This document shows positions 8,671-17,714 of a stretch of 64,000 bases of DNA, piece after piece (the stretch's first letter is position 1; each line of letters starts with the position of its first letter). The position numbers were made by a program, and so were the translations under genes. This DNA comes from Desulfopila inferna. GTDB lineage: Bacteria; Desulfobacterota; Desulfobulbia; Desulfobulbales; Desulfocapsaceae. The notes under the pieces are model-generated. The model had not been told where the DNA came from, searched no databases, and saw nothing but the letters and a program-made list of their open reading frames with translations. Location: the NCBI RefSeq assembly GCF_016919005.1, contig NZ_JAFFQE010000005.1, positions 124,001-188,000 on the forward strand, read 5' to 3'.

Positions 8671-9674
8671 GCGACAGCGAGCAGAACCGGTCCAGACAGA
8701 CCACCTACCGCGAAGCCGTGCGCGAAGCCATTCGTGAAGCCATGCAAAAAGATGAACGGGTTTTCCTGATGGGAGAGGATGTTGGCCGTTATGGAGGATG
8801 TTTTGCGGTCAGCAAAGGATTGCTTGAGACATTTGGTCCCGAAAGAATACGTGACACTCCTCTCTCAGAATCGGGATTTGTGGGGGCAGGCATAGGTGCG
8901 GCTCTAGGCGGCATGCGTCCAATAGTAGAAATCATGACGGTTAATTTCAGTCTGCTGGCCGCCGATCAGATCATCAATAACGCCGCCGTCCTTCTGTACA
9001 TGTCCGGAGGCCAGTTCAATGTCCCTATCGTCATCCGCATAGCAACCGGTGGCGGCCGTCAGCTGGCTGCACAGCACTCCCGCTCACTCGAAGGCTGGTA
9101 TGCTCATATTCCCGGGATCAAAATAGTTTGCCCCGCTACCATCGAGGATGCCCGCGGCATGCTCTGGACGGCGCTGCAGGATCCGGACCCGGTAATGGTT
9201 TTCGAAAATGCCGGACTCTACAACATGGAAGGATCACTGGCCCCCGATGCCGGTGCGGTCGATATCGACCAGGCTCGGGTGCTCAGGGCAGGAACAGACA
9301 TCACCATCATCAGTTATTCCGCGAGCCTCCACAAATCCCTGGATGCCGCTGAAATTCTTGCCAAACAAGGCATTAACGCAGAAGTCATCGACTTGCGCAC
9401 CTTGCGTCCCCTCGATGAAGGGACCTTTCTGACCTCGATCGCCAAAACCCATCGGGCCCTCATTGTCGATGAGGGGTGGCGCAGCGGCGGCATTTCTGCG
9501 GAGATCATCTCACGCATTATGGAAAAAGGTTTCTACGATCTCGATGCTCCCGTCGCACGCCTTTGCAGTGAAGAAGTTCCCATGCCCTATGCCGCCCATC
9601 TGGAGAAAGCCGCGCTGCCGCAGAAGGATGCAATCGTCAACCTTGCCCGCAAAATGGTGGACGCCCATGGCTGA
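8667..9674 (+). CDS. 2-oxoacid dehydrogenase E1 beta subunit
   Basis: 335-residue transketolase-like E1 beta subunit: [14 protein letters not shown] start, [32 protein letters not shown], the [19 protein letters not shown] central region and [12 protein letters not shown] near the C-terminal domain. It partners the preceding alpha subunit in ThDP-dependent oxidative decarboxylation. Start and stop both overlap the neighbouring genes (ATGA upstream; 8-nt overlap with E2 downstream), which fits stoichiometric production of the complex. Confidence 0.93.
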   Translation: MSDSEQNRSRQTTYREAVREAIREAMQKDERVFLMGEDVGRYGGCFAVSKGLLETFGPERIRDTPLSESGFVGAGIGAALGGMRPIVEIMTVNFSLLAADQIINNAAVLLYMSGGQFNVPIVIRIATGGGRQLAAQHSRSLEGWYAHIPGIKIVCPATIEDARGMLWTALQDPDPVMVFENAGLYNMEGSLAPDAGAVDIDQARVLRAGTDITIISYSASLHKSLDAAEILAKQGINAEVIDLRTLRPLDEGTFLTSIAKTHRALIVDEGWRSGGISAEIISRIMEKGFYDLDAPVARLCSEEVPMPYAAHLEKAALPQKDAIVNLARKMVDAHG

Positions 9675-10896
9675 ATTTCGCATGCCCAGTTTAGGCTCCG
9701 ACATGCAGGCGGGTACGCTTATCGAGTGGCTGGTAAAGCCAGGTGATTCAGTGAGGCGAAGAGATGTCGTCGCTGTCGTGGATACCGAAAAAGCCGCGAT
9801 AGAGATCGAGGTCTACGAAGACGGGTTTATCGAATCACTTCTTGTTGAACCTGGACAAAAGGTTCCTGTAGGCACGGTTATGGCCGTCATAAAAACAGAA
9901 GAAGCCGAAGAGTCGAAGGAGCCGCCGAAGAAAACGCCGGCCCAGGAAACTCCTCCGCCATCTCCGAAGCCCGAAGGTGAGTCCGAGCCGCTGCCTGAAC
10001 CTGAGAATGAACCCTTCCAACCCTCTTTTAGGACCTCTGCACCAGAACGGCTCAAAGTCTCTCCATACGCACGCAAACTTGCCGCGGGCCGCGGAGTTGA
10101 CCTGAGTACGCTTAAAGGAACCGGTCCTGAAGGCGCCATACGCGCCTCTGATATCGAGCAAGCCGCGGCAGCACCACCAATACCACCACAGCCGACAACC
10201 CCGTTCCCTGAAAAGGCAGGTGCCGGAGATCATCAAACAAGCATGCGTCGGGCAATCGCCAACGCCATGGCACGCTCCAAAAGGGAGATCCCCCACTATT
10301 ACCTGCAGACCCGTATCGACATGAGCCGTACCCTGCTCCGGCTGACCTCGGAAAATGAGAAGCGTCCGATAAAGGACAGAATTCTGCCGGTTGTTCCGCT
10401 CATCAGGGCGGTGGCCCTGGCCCTGACGGATTTCCCGGAATTCAACGGTTACTGGATCGATGACCGGCATCAGACCGCCGAAGCTATCAATATCGGTTTC
10501 GTCATCTCTTTGCGCCGGGGGGGGATAGTTGCACCGGCTATCCTCAACGCCGATGAAATGACTGGCGATGAACTCATGGCGGCGCTGCGGGATCTTATCC
10601 GACGCGCCCGATCCGGTGGGCTGCGCAGCTCCGAGGTGACCGATGCCACCATCACTGTCACCAGCCTGGGGGAACTCGGGGTCGAAACTGTTTACGGGAT
10701 CATCTATCCGCCCCAGCTAGCCCTGGTCGGGTTCGGCAAAACCATGGAGCAGCCATGGGCCGAAAACGGTATGCTCGGGGTGAGGCCGGTCCTGACTGCA
10801 ACCCTTGCGGCTGACCATCGCGCCACCGACGGCCATCGCGGCGCCAAGTTCCTGGATGCCATAAACCGCTATCTGCAGGAGACCCCGGAATTATGA
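9667..10896 (+). CDS. 2-oxoacid dehydrogenase E2 (dihydrolipoamide acyltransferase)
   Basis: 409 residues from the ATG at 9667, which places the lipoyl domain at the very N-terminus; an in-frame upstream extension is not protein-like. The single lipoyl domain has Lys42 in DTEKAA as the attachment site. Then come a Pro/Glu-rich linker (about 78-125), a peripheral subunit-binding domain (about 128-165, [20 protein letters not shown]) and the catalytic domain with active-site [11 protein letters not shown]. It moves the acyl group from E1 to CoA. The binding domain implies an E3 partner (lipoamide dehydrogenase), but no E3 gene lies in this window, so E3 must be shared with another complex. It overlaps E1 beta by 8 nt and the acyl-carrier gene by 4 nt. 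Confidence 0.93.
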   Translation: MAEFRMPSLGSDMQAGTLIEWLVKPGDSVRRRDVVAVVDTEKAAIEIEVYEDGFIESLLVEPGQKVPVGTVMAVIKTEEAEESKEPPKKTPAQETPPPSPKPEGESEPLPEPENEPFQPSFRTSAPERLKVSPYARKLAAGRGVDLSTLKGTGPEGAIRASDIEQAAAAPPIPPQPTTPFPEKAGAGDHQTSMRRAIANAMARSKREIPHYYLQTRIDMSRTLLRLTSENEKRPIKDRILPVVPLIRAVALALTDFPEFNGYWIDDRHQTAEAINIGFVISLRRGGIVAPAILNADEMTGDELMAALRDLIRRARSGGLRSSEVTDATITVTSLGELGVETVYGIIYPPQLALVGFGKTMEQPWAENGMLGVRPVLTATLAADHRATDGHRGAKFLDAINRYLQETPEL

Positions 10897-11138
10897 ACGA
10901 GAATGAAATCAAGAATATTATATTCGGGATTCTCAAACGAATCGCCCCCGAATCCGATCCCGGTACCCTGGGGCCGGATGAGAACATCAGGGAAGCACTC
11001 GATATTGATTCTTTCGATGCCCTGAATTTCTTTGTCCGCATCGATGAGGAACTCGGAGTCAGCGTTCCAGAGGCGGATTACGGCAAGCTCAACACCCTGG
11101 CGGAAATGATCGACTACCTCGGTCAGCGGAAAGGTTGA
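10893..11138 (+). CDS. Acyl carrier protein
   Basis: 81 residues, acidic and helical, the size of a free-standing acyl or peptidyl carrier. The phosphopantetheine attachment Ser lies in IDSFDALNF at about residue 40 (usual motif DSL; here DSF). Its ATG overlaps the E2 stop by ATGA, making it the last gene of the synthetase/dehydrogenase operon. Carrier proteins are not a normal part of 2-oxoacid dehydrogenases, so this linkage suggests that the acyl unit made by the ligase or complex is delivered to a biosynthetic pathway. No ketosynthase or phosphopantetheinyl transferase gene is nearby. Identification as a carrier is firm; its substrate is unknown. Confidence 0.85.
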   Translation: MNENEIKNIIFGILKRIAPESDPGTLGPDENIREALDIDSFDALNFFVRIDEELGVSVPEADYGKLNTLAEMIDYLGQRKG

Positions 11139-11344
11139 TCCTGGAGTAAGGTGCTAAAGGTATACGCAAATGGATGGCCGCCATCCTGGAGATGGCATCA
11201 TTGCGCCGGGTTGTTCTCCCTTGCATTGCTCCTGGAGTCCTTCGTCTGAAAGACGGCATGGAATATGAGCTCTCCCTGCGGCATCATTATCAATTCCTCT
11301 TCGTCCCCTTGCCGCCTCGCCGTTGCTCACCATGAAGGCCGTTG

Positions 11345-11717
11345 CTATGGGGTGGCGATCTCGTCATAGCCTCTGCCGAGGAACTGGACGATGCAAAAGC
11401 CATGGCCGAACGGATCCGACATGAGTGCCAGTTTTCCCCCCGGCTGTCAATGCACGCCTTACCGCAGCATCTATGTCGTCAACGACTATATCGAGGTGCA
11501 CGGGGGTCCAGTGTCTTTGGTAGTTCCTCAGGTGGGGAGAGACGGGTGAAGCCTGGGTTCCGTCAGTCTTGAGCAGCAGATATATCGGAGTCGAGCCTCC
11601 GAGGAGTTCGACACCATCCACGCCAAAGCGGCGCCCTATGTGAAGTTCAAAGGCTGCGCAAAAGAAGTCGATGGCGCGATCGAGATCATCGACGTCGATG
11701 TTGACGAGAAGTTGCAC
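11345..11717 (-). pseudogene. VOC/glyoxalase-family protein, single frameshift
   Basis: A GTG start at 11717 lies 8 nt from GGAGG and opens a typical vicinal-oxygen-chelate protein: LLVNIDVDDLDRAIDFFCAA, then PVHLDIVVDDIDAAVRRALTAGG. After the GGGGGG/AAAA run at about 11451-11460 the reading frame leaves the family and stops at 11364. In the shifted frame the expected ending is intact (LMSDPFGHGFCIVQF, then GRGYDEIATP) to a TAG at 11345-11347. One extra base thus separates it from a full dioxygenase/glyoxalase-like enzyme of about 123 residues. Either the gene is recently inactivated or the run contains a sequencing error. Confidence 0.8.
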
Positions 11718-12298
11718 GAGTGCATCCTCCTGCGATGCCTGACAGCTGGCCCGCTGCCCTGCGCTGTTGTGGATTCAACTTATAGCCGATGGTCAAGGTG
11801 ACAGAACATTGCTTTAAAAGCCAGCCCTGACTTTACGCAGATTCCTTCCAATAAATCACCTAACAAAAAAATATTCTCTTCCAGGTGTTCTTTCAAGTTA
11901 TTTTTGTTGTTTTAAAGTGCTGCAGCCCTCCAACTACGAACAGCTTCTATTCCCTTGGCACATTTGACAAAAAATCCTGTTCTGCCGTACAATAAATTTA
12001 GAACCATAATCATAACCTTTCAGCACTGTATCACAGCGAAGCTTCGACTAACCCAGCTGAGCTGGACTCTTTACAGCACCCCCTTGAGGGGCATAATAAC
12101 CTTTAGACAGATTATTTCTTGCAAAAAAGCAAGAAGACAATCTGCAGGATACTAATCGGCAATTCTCATTTTCAGATTCCTCAGATGGTTTGAATCCGAA
12201 TTCATTGCATTCGTAATCATTCTGATGTCATTTTCTGCAACGGCAATCTTTCTCACCCAATACGGCAACCTTGACTTACTTGTCGATAAGGAGACCCC
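11718..12298. other. Intergenic region upstream of uspA-like gene
   Basis: About 580 bp without a convincing gene. It holds one copy of the hairpin-rich element described at 12048-12155; the rest is AT-rich and presumably includes the promoters of the flanking divergent genes. Confidence 0.4.
12048..12155. repeat. Dispersed hairpin element, copy 1
   Basis: Begins with CTAACCCAGCTGAGCTGG (an inverted repeat CCAGC-TGA-GCTGG). It then shares AACCTTTAGACAGATTATTT with the second copy at 15370-15457, and ends in AATCTG..ACTAA. A long hairpin forms from CAGATT..TTCTTGC and GCAAGAA..AATCTG around an A6 loop. Relative to copy 2 it carries about 20 extra bases with a small CCCC-TTGA-GGGG hairpin. Conservation of stems with differing loop and stem bases suggests a structured or MITE-like element. 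Confidence 0.6.
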
Positions 12299-12730
12299 AT
12301 GGAAAATTACAAAAAGATTCTATTACCTGTAGATGGTTCTGAAAACTCAAAACTTGCCAAGAAACATGCCATTAACATCGCCAAACTTATGGATGCCGAG
12401 ATCCTGTTGGCCTATGTTACCGGCCCGATTCCCGGCATCGTCACCGGCAAGGCAAAGGAAGAGGCTATCAAGGCTCAGAAAGAAGAAGCCGATCTTCTGC
12501 TTTCACCCTACAGAGATTATCTTCAGGCAAATGAAGTTACCTTCACTGAAGCTGTTGCTCACGGGTACAAACCCGGAGATGAAATATGCAGAATAGCCGA
12601 AAGGGAAGGTTGCGATCTGATAATTATGGGCTCAAGAGGACTCAACGATTTTAAAGGCATGGTGCTCGGCAGCGTGACTCATCGTGTCCTGTCGCATTGT
12701 CATCACATTCCGGTCTTTGTTGTACGCTGA
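12299..12730 (+). CDS. Universal stress protein (UspA family)
   Basis: 143 residues, a single Usp domain. It starts KKILLPVDGSENSKLAKKHA and has the ATP-binding motif G-2x-G-9x-GS (GSRGLNDFKGMVLGSVTHRV), so it is likely an ATP-binding member. Usp proteins are cytoplasmic stress-response factors. AAGGAG lies 6 nt upstream of the ATG. It precedes a Na/Pi symporter gene by 77 bp on the same strand; a regulatory link is possible but unproven. Confidence 0.92.
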   Translation: MENYKKILLPVDGSENSKLAKKHAINIAKLMDAEILLAYVTGPIPGIVTGKAKEEAIKAQKEEADLLLSPYRDYLQANEVTFTEAVAHGYKPGDEICRIAEREGCDLIIMGSRGLNDFKGMVLGSVTHRVLSHCHHIPVFVVR

Positions 12731-12807
12731 ACAAGATGATTTGTAATACAGAACCGGCTGGGGAGCTGCGGCCTGCTTCCCGGCCAATCCGCTGAGACCG
12801 GAGCCCC

Positions 12808-14409
12808 ATGGACGGTGCGACAATAGTTTTCAAGCTCCTCGGAGGACTTGTTCTCTTCATGTTCAGCATCAGGATGCTGAGCGACACCATGAAGAGAGCT
12901 GCCGGGCCACGATTGAAACTCATTCTCGAGAAAGCTACAGCCACTCCCCTGGGCGGCATGTTCACCGGAACTCTGGTCACCTTTCTGGTGCAGAGCAGCA
13001 GCGTCACCGTGCTGCTTCTGCTTGGTCTGGTCAATGCCGGTGTTATGAAACTCAGGCAGGCAATATTCGTCATTCTCGGCTCTGAGATCGGCACAACCTT
13101 TACCGCCCAGATAGTTGCTTTCAAAGTAACCATCTTATTTTTTCCTCTGATCATAGTCGGTTTTATTCTACAGGCCTTTTTCCCAACCCGTGAGGGAATC
13201 AGGGATAGCGGCGAAATTGTATTATTTCTCGGCCTGGTATTTCTGGCCATGAAGATTATGGCGGACGGTGCTGCTCCACTCCGAGAGTATCCTCAAGTCA
13301 TCGAGCTGATTATCCGTTTTGGAACATTTCCGCTTTTGGGCATCCTCATGGGTACGCTCTTCACTGCACTCACCAGCAGCAGCTCGGCGACGACAAGTCT
13401 GGTAATAGCCATGAGCATGGAGGGCGTTATTGATTTGTCGTCGGGGATTTCCCTTATCGTCGGCGCCAATATAGGAACCTGCGTCCTGGAGCTATTCGCC
13501 ACCATCGGCACCGGGATTTCTGCCAAGCGCACAGGTCTGGCCCAATTCATAATCAACCTGACCGGCGCCCTGCTGATCTATCCGGTAATCGTACCGTTTG
13601 CCGATCTTATCTCGAAAACCGCCGACGTTATCCCAAGACAGATAGCCAATGCGCATACGATATTCAATGTTTCAGTGAGCTTTCTTCTCCTGCCGTTCTC
13701 CGGGATCCTTGTTTCCCTTCTGGAGAAGATAGTTCCCGGCAAGGAAAAAGACTTCCCCGATATTATGGCAAGTCTTGACAGTCATCTTCTCAAAGTACCG
13801 GCGCTTGCCTTATACAGAGCGGAGGAGGAAGTCTATAAGATGGTGACTATAACCGATGAAATGCTCAAGCTCGCCGGCAGAAAATTATTTTCTCAGGATA
13901 AAGGAGGAGGAAAAACTGTCAGGAAGTATGAAGAGAACATCGATTTAGCAACATATGCTGTGACGGAATATGTGCATCAGATAAGCACACTGCTCCTTTC
14001 CAACAGAGACAGGCTTAGAAAACGGGCAATTATCCATTCACTCACCGATATTGAACGGATTGCCGATCTTGCCGAAAATCTGGTTATTTATGCTGACCAG
14101 CCTGAGATCATTTTCTCTGAACCAGCCAGAAAAGATCTGCAGCACATTTTTGAAAATGCCACCATGGCCTACGATGCAGCAGTTCAAACTGTTCGTAAGA
14201 AGCGGAAGATTATACAGCTCGACGTGCCCGACATGGAAAACCAGGTGAACACCAGAAAAACGGAACTGCGCATGAAATACCTCAAACGTCAGGTGAAAAA
14301 AGGTGAAAAGACCGCTGTGGATGCTTTTTATCCCGCAGTTTTCAGGGATCTTGAACGGATAGGCAGCCATTCATTTAATATTATTGAGCACTTTGACACT
14401 CTGGACTGA
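12808..14409 (+). CDS. Na/Pi cotransporter family protein with PhoU-like C-terminal domain
   Basis: 533 residues. The N-terminal two thirds are hydrophobic and contain the duplicated Na/phosphate symporter signature: QSSSVTVLLLLGLVNAG (about 68-84) and SSSSATTSLVIAMSMEGV in the second half, each followed by GSEIGTT or GANIGTC. The last about 180 residues are a soluble helical PhoU-like domain (IHSLTDIERIADLAENLV and DLERIGSHSFNIIEH). The family imports phosphate with sodium at the inner membrane; a role in phosphate uptake or homeostasis is inferred. GGAG is 5 nt before the ATG. Confidence 0.9.
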   Translation: MDGATIVFKLLGGLVLFMFSIRMLSDTMKRAAGPRLKLILEKATATPLGGMFTGTLVTFLVQSSSVTVLLLLGLVNAGVMKLRQAIFVILGSEIGTTFTAQIVAFKVTILFFPLIIVGFILQAFFPTREGIRDSGEIVLFLGLVFLAMKIMADGAAPLREYPQVIELIIRFGTFPLLGILMGTLFTALTSSSSATTSLVIAMSMEGVIDLSSGISLIVGANIGTCVLELFATIGTGISAKRTGLAQFIINLTGALLIYPVIVPFADLISKTADVIPRQIANAHTIFNVSVSFLLLPFSGILVSLLEKIVPGKEKDFPDIMASLDSHLLKVPALALYRAEEEVYKMVTITDEMLKLAGRKLFSQDKGGGKTVRKYEENIDLATYAVTEYVHQISTLLLSNRDRLRKRAIIHSLTDIERIADLAENLVIYADQPEIIFSEPARKDLQHIFENATMAYDAAVQTVRKKRKIIQLDVPDMENQVNTRKTELRMKYLKRQVKKGEKTAVDAFYPAVFRDLERIGSHSFNIIEHFDTLD

Positions 14410-14537
14410 TTTTGTCTGATATTTGGCGCTGCCCCGCGGTTTGAAATTGTTTTTGACGGACTTACAATAACTGAAGAGTCTGATGATAATGATAAAATAT
14501 CTGAGTCTTACTGCTGCATCACGGGAGGATTCTTCCA

Positions 14538-15182
14538 ATGCCTGGAGTTACTTCTTTCGAGGAGCATCATCAGCGTTATGAGGCTTGGTTCGACCGACAT
14601 GCAGTTGTTTATGTTTCCGAACTGCTTGCCTTGCGACCCTTTGTCCCTCTGGAAGGCCGGGGAATTGAAATCGGGGTGGGAAGTGGACGCTTTGCCGCAC
14701 CGCTGGGTCTTCGCTTCGGCATCGATCCCTCACGGGCAATGCTTGACCTTGCTGCTGCACGGGGAATAACAACAGTTGCAGGCACCGCCGAGAATCTGCC
14801 TTTCAAGGCCGATAGCTTCGATCATGCCCTGGTCGTGACCACCCTCTGTTTTGTCGATTCTCCGACCAAAATGCTCGACGAAATCTCCAGGGTGCTCAAG
14901 CCCGGCGGACGTCTGGTCCTTGGTTTTATTGATCGGGAAAGTTCTTTGGGTCAATATTATCAGGCTCATCAGGTAAAAAGCGTCTTTTTCCGCGATGCCA
15001 CCTTTTTTTCTGCCGGCGAAGTTGCCGAACTTTTATGCCATACGGGGTTTTCAATACACAGCTGGGGCCAGACACTCGAACATCCTTTGCCTGAGGTACG
15101 GGAAATTGAAGCTCTGCGCTCAGGTTATGGCCAATGCGCATTCGTGGTGGTCGCTGCAGCTAATCCAAAGGAATCAGGGTAG
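14538..15182 (+). CDS. SAM-dependent class I methyltransferase
   Basis: 214 residues. Motif I is GIEIGVGSGRFAAPLG (about 40), an acidic strand follows at GIDPSRAML, and motif IV/post I regions are HALVVTTLCFVDSP and EISRVLKPGGRLVLGFID, typical of the UbiE/Methyltransf_11 group. The substrate is not predictable. GGGAGGA precedes the ATG. It stands alone between the phosphate symporter and the pseudouridine synthase. Confidence 0.9.
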   Translation: MPGVTSFEEHHQRYEAWFDRHAVVYVSELLALRPFVPLEGRGIEIGVGSGRFAAPLGLRFGIDPSRAMLDLAAARGITTVAGTAENLPFKADSFDHALVVTTLCFVDSPTKMLDEISRVLKPGGRLVLGFIDRESSLGQYYQAHQVKSVFFRDATFFSAGEVAELLCHTGFSIHSWGQTLEHPLPEVREIEALRSGYGQCAFVVVAAANPKESG

Positions 15183-15369
15183 CTGCAATCTGCTGTCATC
15201 TTTCAATCATCAGGTAAAGGAGATCTACGAAAAAGAAGAGGAATCATAAAAAAGCTTGAATAGCAGAAGACTTCAGACAGGAAAAAAGGTAGATTGGCGC
15301 CTCGATGATTCTTTTCGTTCTGAATTTCTTTGTCTCAGGTTCTGAGAAGAAAAAATCTACCAAACCAAA

Positions 15370-15457
15370 AGTACCTAACCCAGCTGAGCTGGATAAGAAC
15401 CTTTAGACAGATTATTTTCTTGTAAAAAAAACAAGAAAATAATCTGTAAGGTACTAA
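15370..15457. repeat. Dispersed hairpin element, copy 2
   Basis: AGTACCT (15370-15376) can pair with AGGTACT (15449-15455), closing a structure that contains CCAGC-TGA-GCTGG. It also contains a perfect 15-bp stem, 15408-15422 against 15432-15446, with an A-rich 9-nt loop. It shares most of its sequence with 12048-12155 and ends 18 bp before the pseudouridine synthase gene, so it could also act as a 5'-UTR structure. Confidence 0.65.
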
Positions 15458-15475
15458 CGTCTACCAGGTGAAACA

Positions 15476-16390
15476 ATGAAGGATGCCCGACCCCGAAGCC
15501 GTGCCAAAACAGCTAAAAAAAAGAACACCGAATATATAGTAGAGAAAAAAGAAACCCTCCTGGTCAGCCTGCTAAGCCACCTGCCGCATAAGAGCCGCAA
15601 CATTCTCAAGGCCGTACTGAAGGACAGGCAGGTTTCAGTTGACGGCAAACCTGTCACCCAGTTCGATTACGCTCTTGTGCCCGGCCAGCGTGTCGAGGTG
15701 AGCTGGACCAGAGCCGTACCGGTGCAGCAGCCGCGTGAGCTCAATATTATATTTGAAGATGAAAACATCATTGTCATCAATAAACCCGCAGGGCTCCTCA
15801 CAGTCGCCACGGATAAGGAAAAACGTAAAACAGCCTATTCAATGCTGAGCGATTACGTTAAGAAGGAAAATTCCGAAAATAAAATTTTTGTCATCCACAG
15901 ACTCGATCGGGAAACATCGGGACTGTTGATGTTTGCCAGAAACGAGAAAATCAAAGAACAGATCCAGGAAAACTGGGGTTCAACGGTGAGTCAACGCACC
16001 TATGTTGGTGTGGTAGAGGGCCGAATCGAGCAGCCGGAAGGAACAATTTCCTCATGGCTCACCGAGAGCAAGGCCTTCATCGTGTATTCATCACAGAATC
16101 CGCAATCCGGGAAAAAAGCCATCACCCACTATAAGACATTGAAGGCAAACAACACCTATACCATGCTGCAGATTAACCTGGAAACGGGGAGAAAACATCA
16201 GATAAGGGTGCATATGCAGGACATGAAACATCCTATTATCGGTGATAAAAAATATGGCTCAAGCGACAATCCCCTGCGCCGTCTCGGCCTGCATGCCCAG
16301 GTGCTGGCTTTTGTACATCCGTCAACCGGGGAACCGTGCCGCTTTGAGACGGGAATTCCTGAAAAATTTCAGCAGCTTTTTTCAGCATGA
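15476..16390 (+). CDS. RluA-family RNA pseudouridine synthase
   Basis: 304 residues. After a short Lys/Arg-rich N-terminus come an S4-like RNA-binding segment (about 25-75) and the catalytic domain with IINKPAGLLTV and the RluA signature HRLDRETSGLLMFA, whose Asp is the catalytic residue, then GRKHQIRVHM near the C-terminus. It isomerises uridine in rRNA or tRNA; the exact target is not deducible. The ATG is preceded by AGGTG and by a large hairpin element. Confidence 0.92.
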   Translation: MKDARPRSRAKTAKKKNTEYIVEKKETLLVSLLSHLPHKSRNILKAVLKDRQVSVDGKPVTQFDYALVPGQRVEVSWTRAVPVQQPRELNIIFEDENIIVINKPAGLLTVATDKEKRKTAYSMLSDYVKKENSENKIFVIHRLDRETSGLLMFARNEKIKEQIQENWGSTVSQRTYVGVVEGRIEQPEGTISSWLTESKAFIVYSSQNPQSGKKAITHYKTLKANNTYTMLQINLETGRKHQIRVHMQDMKHPIIGDKKYGSSDNPLRRLGLHAQVLAFVHPSTGEPCRFETGIPEKFQQLFSA

Positions 16391-16503
16391 CGGCCAGGAA
16401 AGCAGCAGCCATCCCTACTGCCTTGCATCCACCAATGCAAAACGGGGTCATGGTATCTCGCTTGAAGTATTGTAAAAGCTCTGCAGTGAAAAAATAAGAG
16501 ACA

Positions 16504-17016
16504 ATGACCAACAATTTTGTGCTGCGCAGCCTTCGCTATACTTTCCAGATCGGCGATTCACAGATGATTGCCCTGTTCGGGGCGGCGGGCTATCAGGTAA
16601 CACGGCAACAAGTCAGTGACATGCTGAAAAAAGAGGATGACCCGGCATATCAAAAATGTTGGGACGCTGAACTGGCCGTTTTTCTTAATGGTTTCATTTC
16701 CTGGAAACGGCAACAAACAGAGCATCAGAGTCCCTCTCCGCAGCGGAAGCCCGAGCAACATCTGACCAATAATATTATTCTGCGGAAGCTGAAAATAGCT
16801 CTGGACCTGAAAGATGAGGAGATACTGGAGATTTTGACCCTGGCAGGTCTGCCGGTAAGCAAACCTGAATTAAGCGCTTTTTTCCGTAAACCCGGTCATA
16901 AGAACTACCGCGCCTGCAAGGACCAGATACTGCGAAATTTCCTCAAAGGCCTGCAGCTGAAATATCGACCTGAAAGCAATCACAACAGTGACTTTAAATG
17001 GAAAATGAAGAAATAG
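16504..17016 (+). CDS. DUF1456 family protein (YehS-like)
   Basis: 170 residues made of two copies of the DUF1456 unit: NFVLRSLRYTFQIGDSQMIA (about 4-23) with a matching second unit NIILRKLKIALDLKDEEILE (about 93-112). Each is followed by LAGLPVS/AAGYQVT and a Lys-rich helical segment. This doubled arrangement is characteristic of E. coli YehS homologues, whose function is unknown. No operon partner. Confidence 0.88.
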   Translation: MTNNFVLRSLRYTFQIGDSQMIALFGAAGYQVTRQQVSDMLKKEDDPAYQKCWDAELAVFLNGFISWKRQQTEHQSPSPQRKPEQHLTNNIILRKLKIALDLKDEEILEILTLAGLPVSKPELSAFFRKPGHKNYRACKDQILRNFLKGLQLKYRPESNHNSDFKWKMKK

Positions 17017-17302
17017 AAATACCATTCACATCTTGTTTCTTCCTGTTTCTCGATCAAAAATGGGGTTCTTCCATATTGAGCTTACCTGCAGTAAAAAAAA
17101 AGGTACTAAAATATACAAATATAACCTGAGATTCCTTTTGGCGGTTTTTTTTGGGGGGCTGGTCCACATGTGTTGCATGGTGATCTCTCCCTGACTGCGC
17201 CGCAGTCAAGTAATACTGAAACAATCAGAGTTGATGGACTCGTAAAAAGACCGGATCGACGTTGATGTAAACCTAGCTCTAAGTCTTTGATTTAACGTAT
17301 AA
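17017..17302. other. Intergenic region with low-complexity tracts
   Basis: No gene seen. It contains A- and T-runs, a fragment AAAGGTACTAA resembling the end of the dispersed hairpin elements, and ATGGACTCGTAAAAAG, a string I associate with deltaproteobacterial intergenic repeats. It leads into the structured element at 17303-17590. Confidence 0.35.
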
Positions 17303-17590
17303 TATGCAATGCCAAATCACCGTTCCAGATAGTACGCCTGGTACAACGAGTTTTGTCAAAATCGGAGTTTATGCCCGTAGGACGCCTATCGCAGAGCTCA
17401 TCTCAGCAACTCCGATGACTTTCGAGGTCATCAGAGTTGAAATACAACGGGCTGCAACGCATCTCATAGGAGACCCCCATGAGGCGCATGGATCCGGAAA
17501 AAATTTGTTGTAACAGGTGGGTCGTATAGCCGGTGGTTTTAACCACCGGAGACATTGCGGACACACGATGAGTCCTGAAAGGACGATGTT
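17303..17590 (+). ncRNA. Orphan structured RNA candidate (possibly HEARO/omegaRNA-like)
   Basis: A dense series of inverted repeats with no protein-like frame. CAACTC..GATGAC pairs with GTCATC..GAGTTG (17407-17439), CTCAT..GG with CC..ATGAG (17463-17483), CCGGTGG with CCACCGG (17530-17549) and GTCC with GGAC (17572-17584). Conserved-looking single-stranded strings such as GTTTATGCCCGTAGGACGCC are partly repeated at 55546-55640. Size and orphan position upstream of an unrelated gene would fit an ORF-less HEARO/IsrB-type RNA, a recollection I cannot verify here. Alternatives are another structured RNA or a decayed insertion element. Confidence 0.45.
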
Positions 17591-17714
17591 AATACTTCAT
17601 CCAAAGAAGATCCAAAAGTAGTGGCAATCCACCTACAATGATATATCTTTCTCCACAAGCACAAACTATCGATATACTGACGGAACAATGAGGTCTACCC
17701 AAAAGGAGCCGAAA

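Noticed and set aside
9463-9666. 68-codon N-terminal extension of the E2 gene
   Set aside because: It overlaps the end of E1 beta, is not protein-like, and the lipoyl domain begins exactly at the ATG at 9667.
11342-11572. 76-residue plus-strand frame
   Set aside because: It is the antisense of the frameshifted VOC gene.
17304-17566. Short frames on both strands within the structured element
   Set aside because: No ribosome-binding sites and no protein-like composition; they coincide with strong RNA hairpins.
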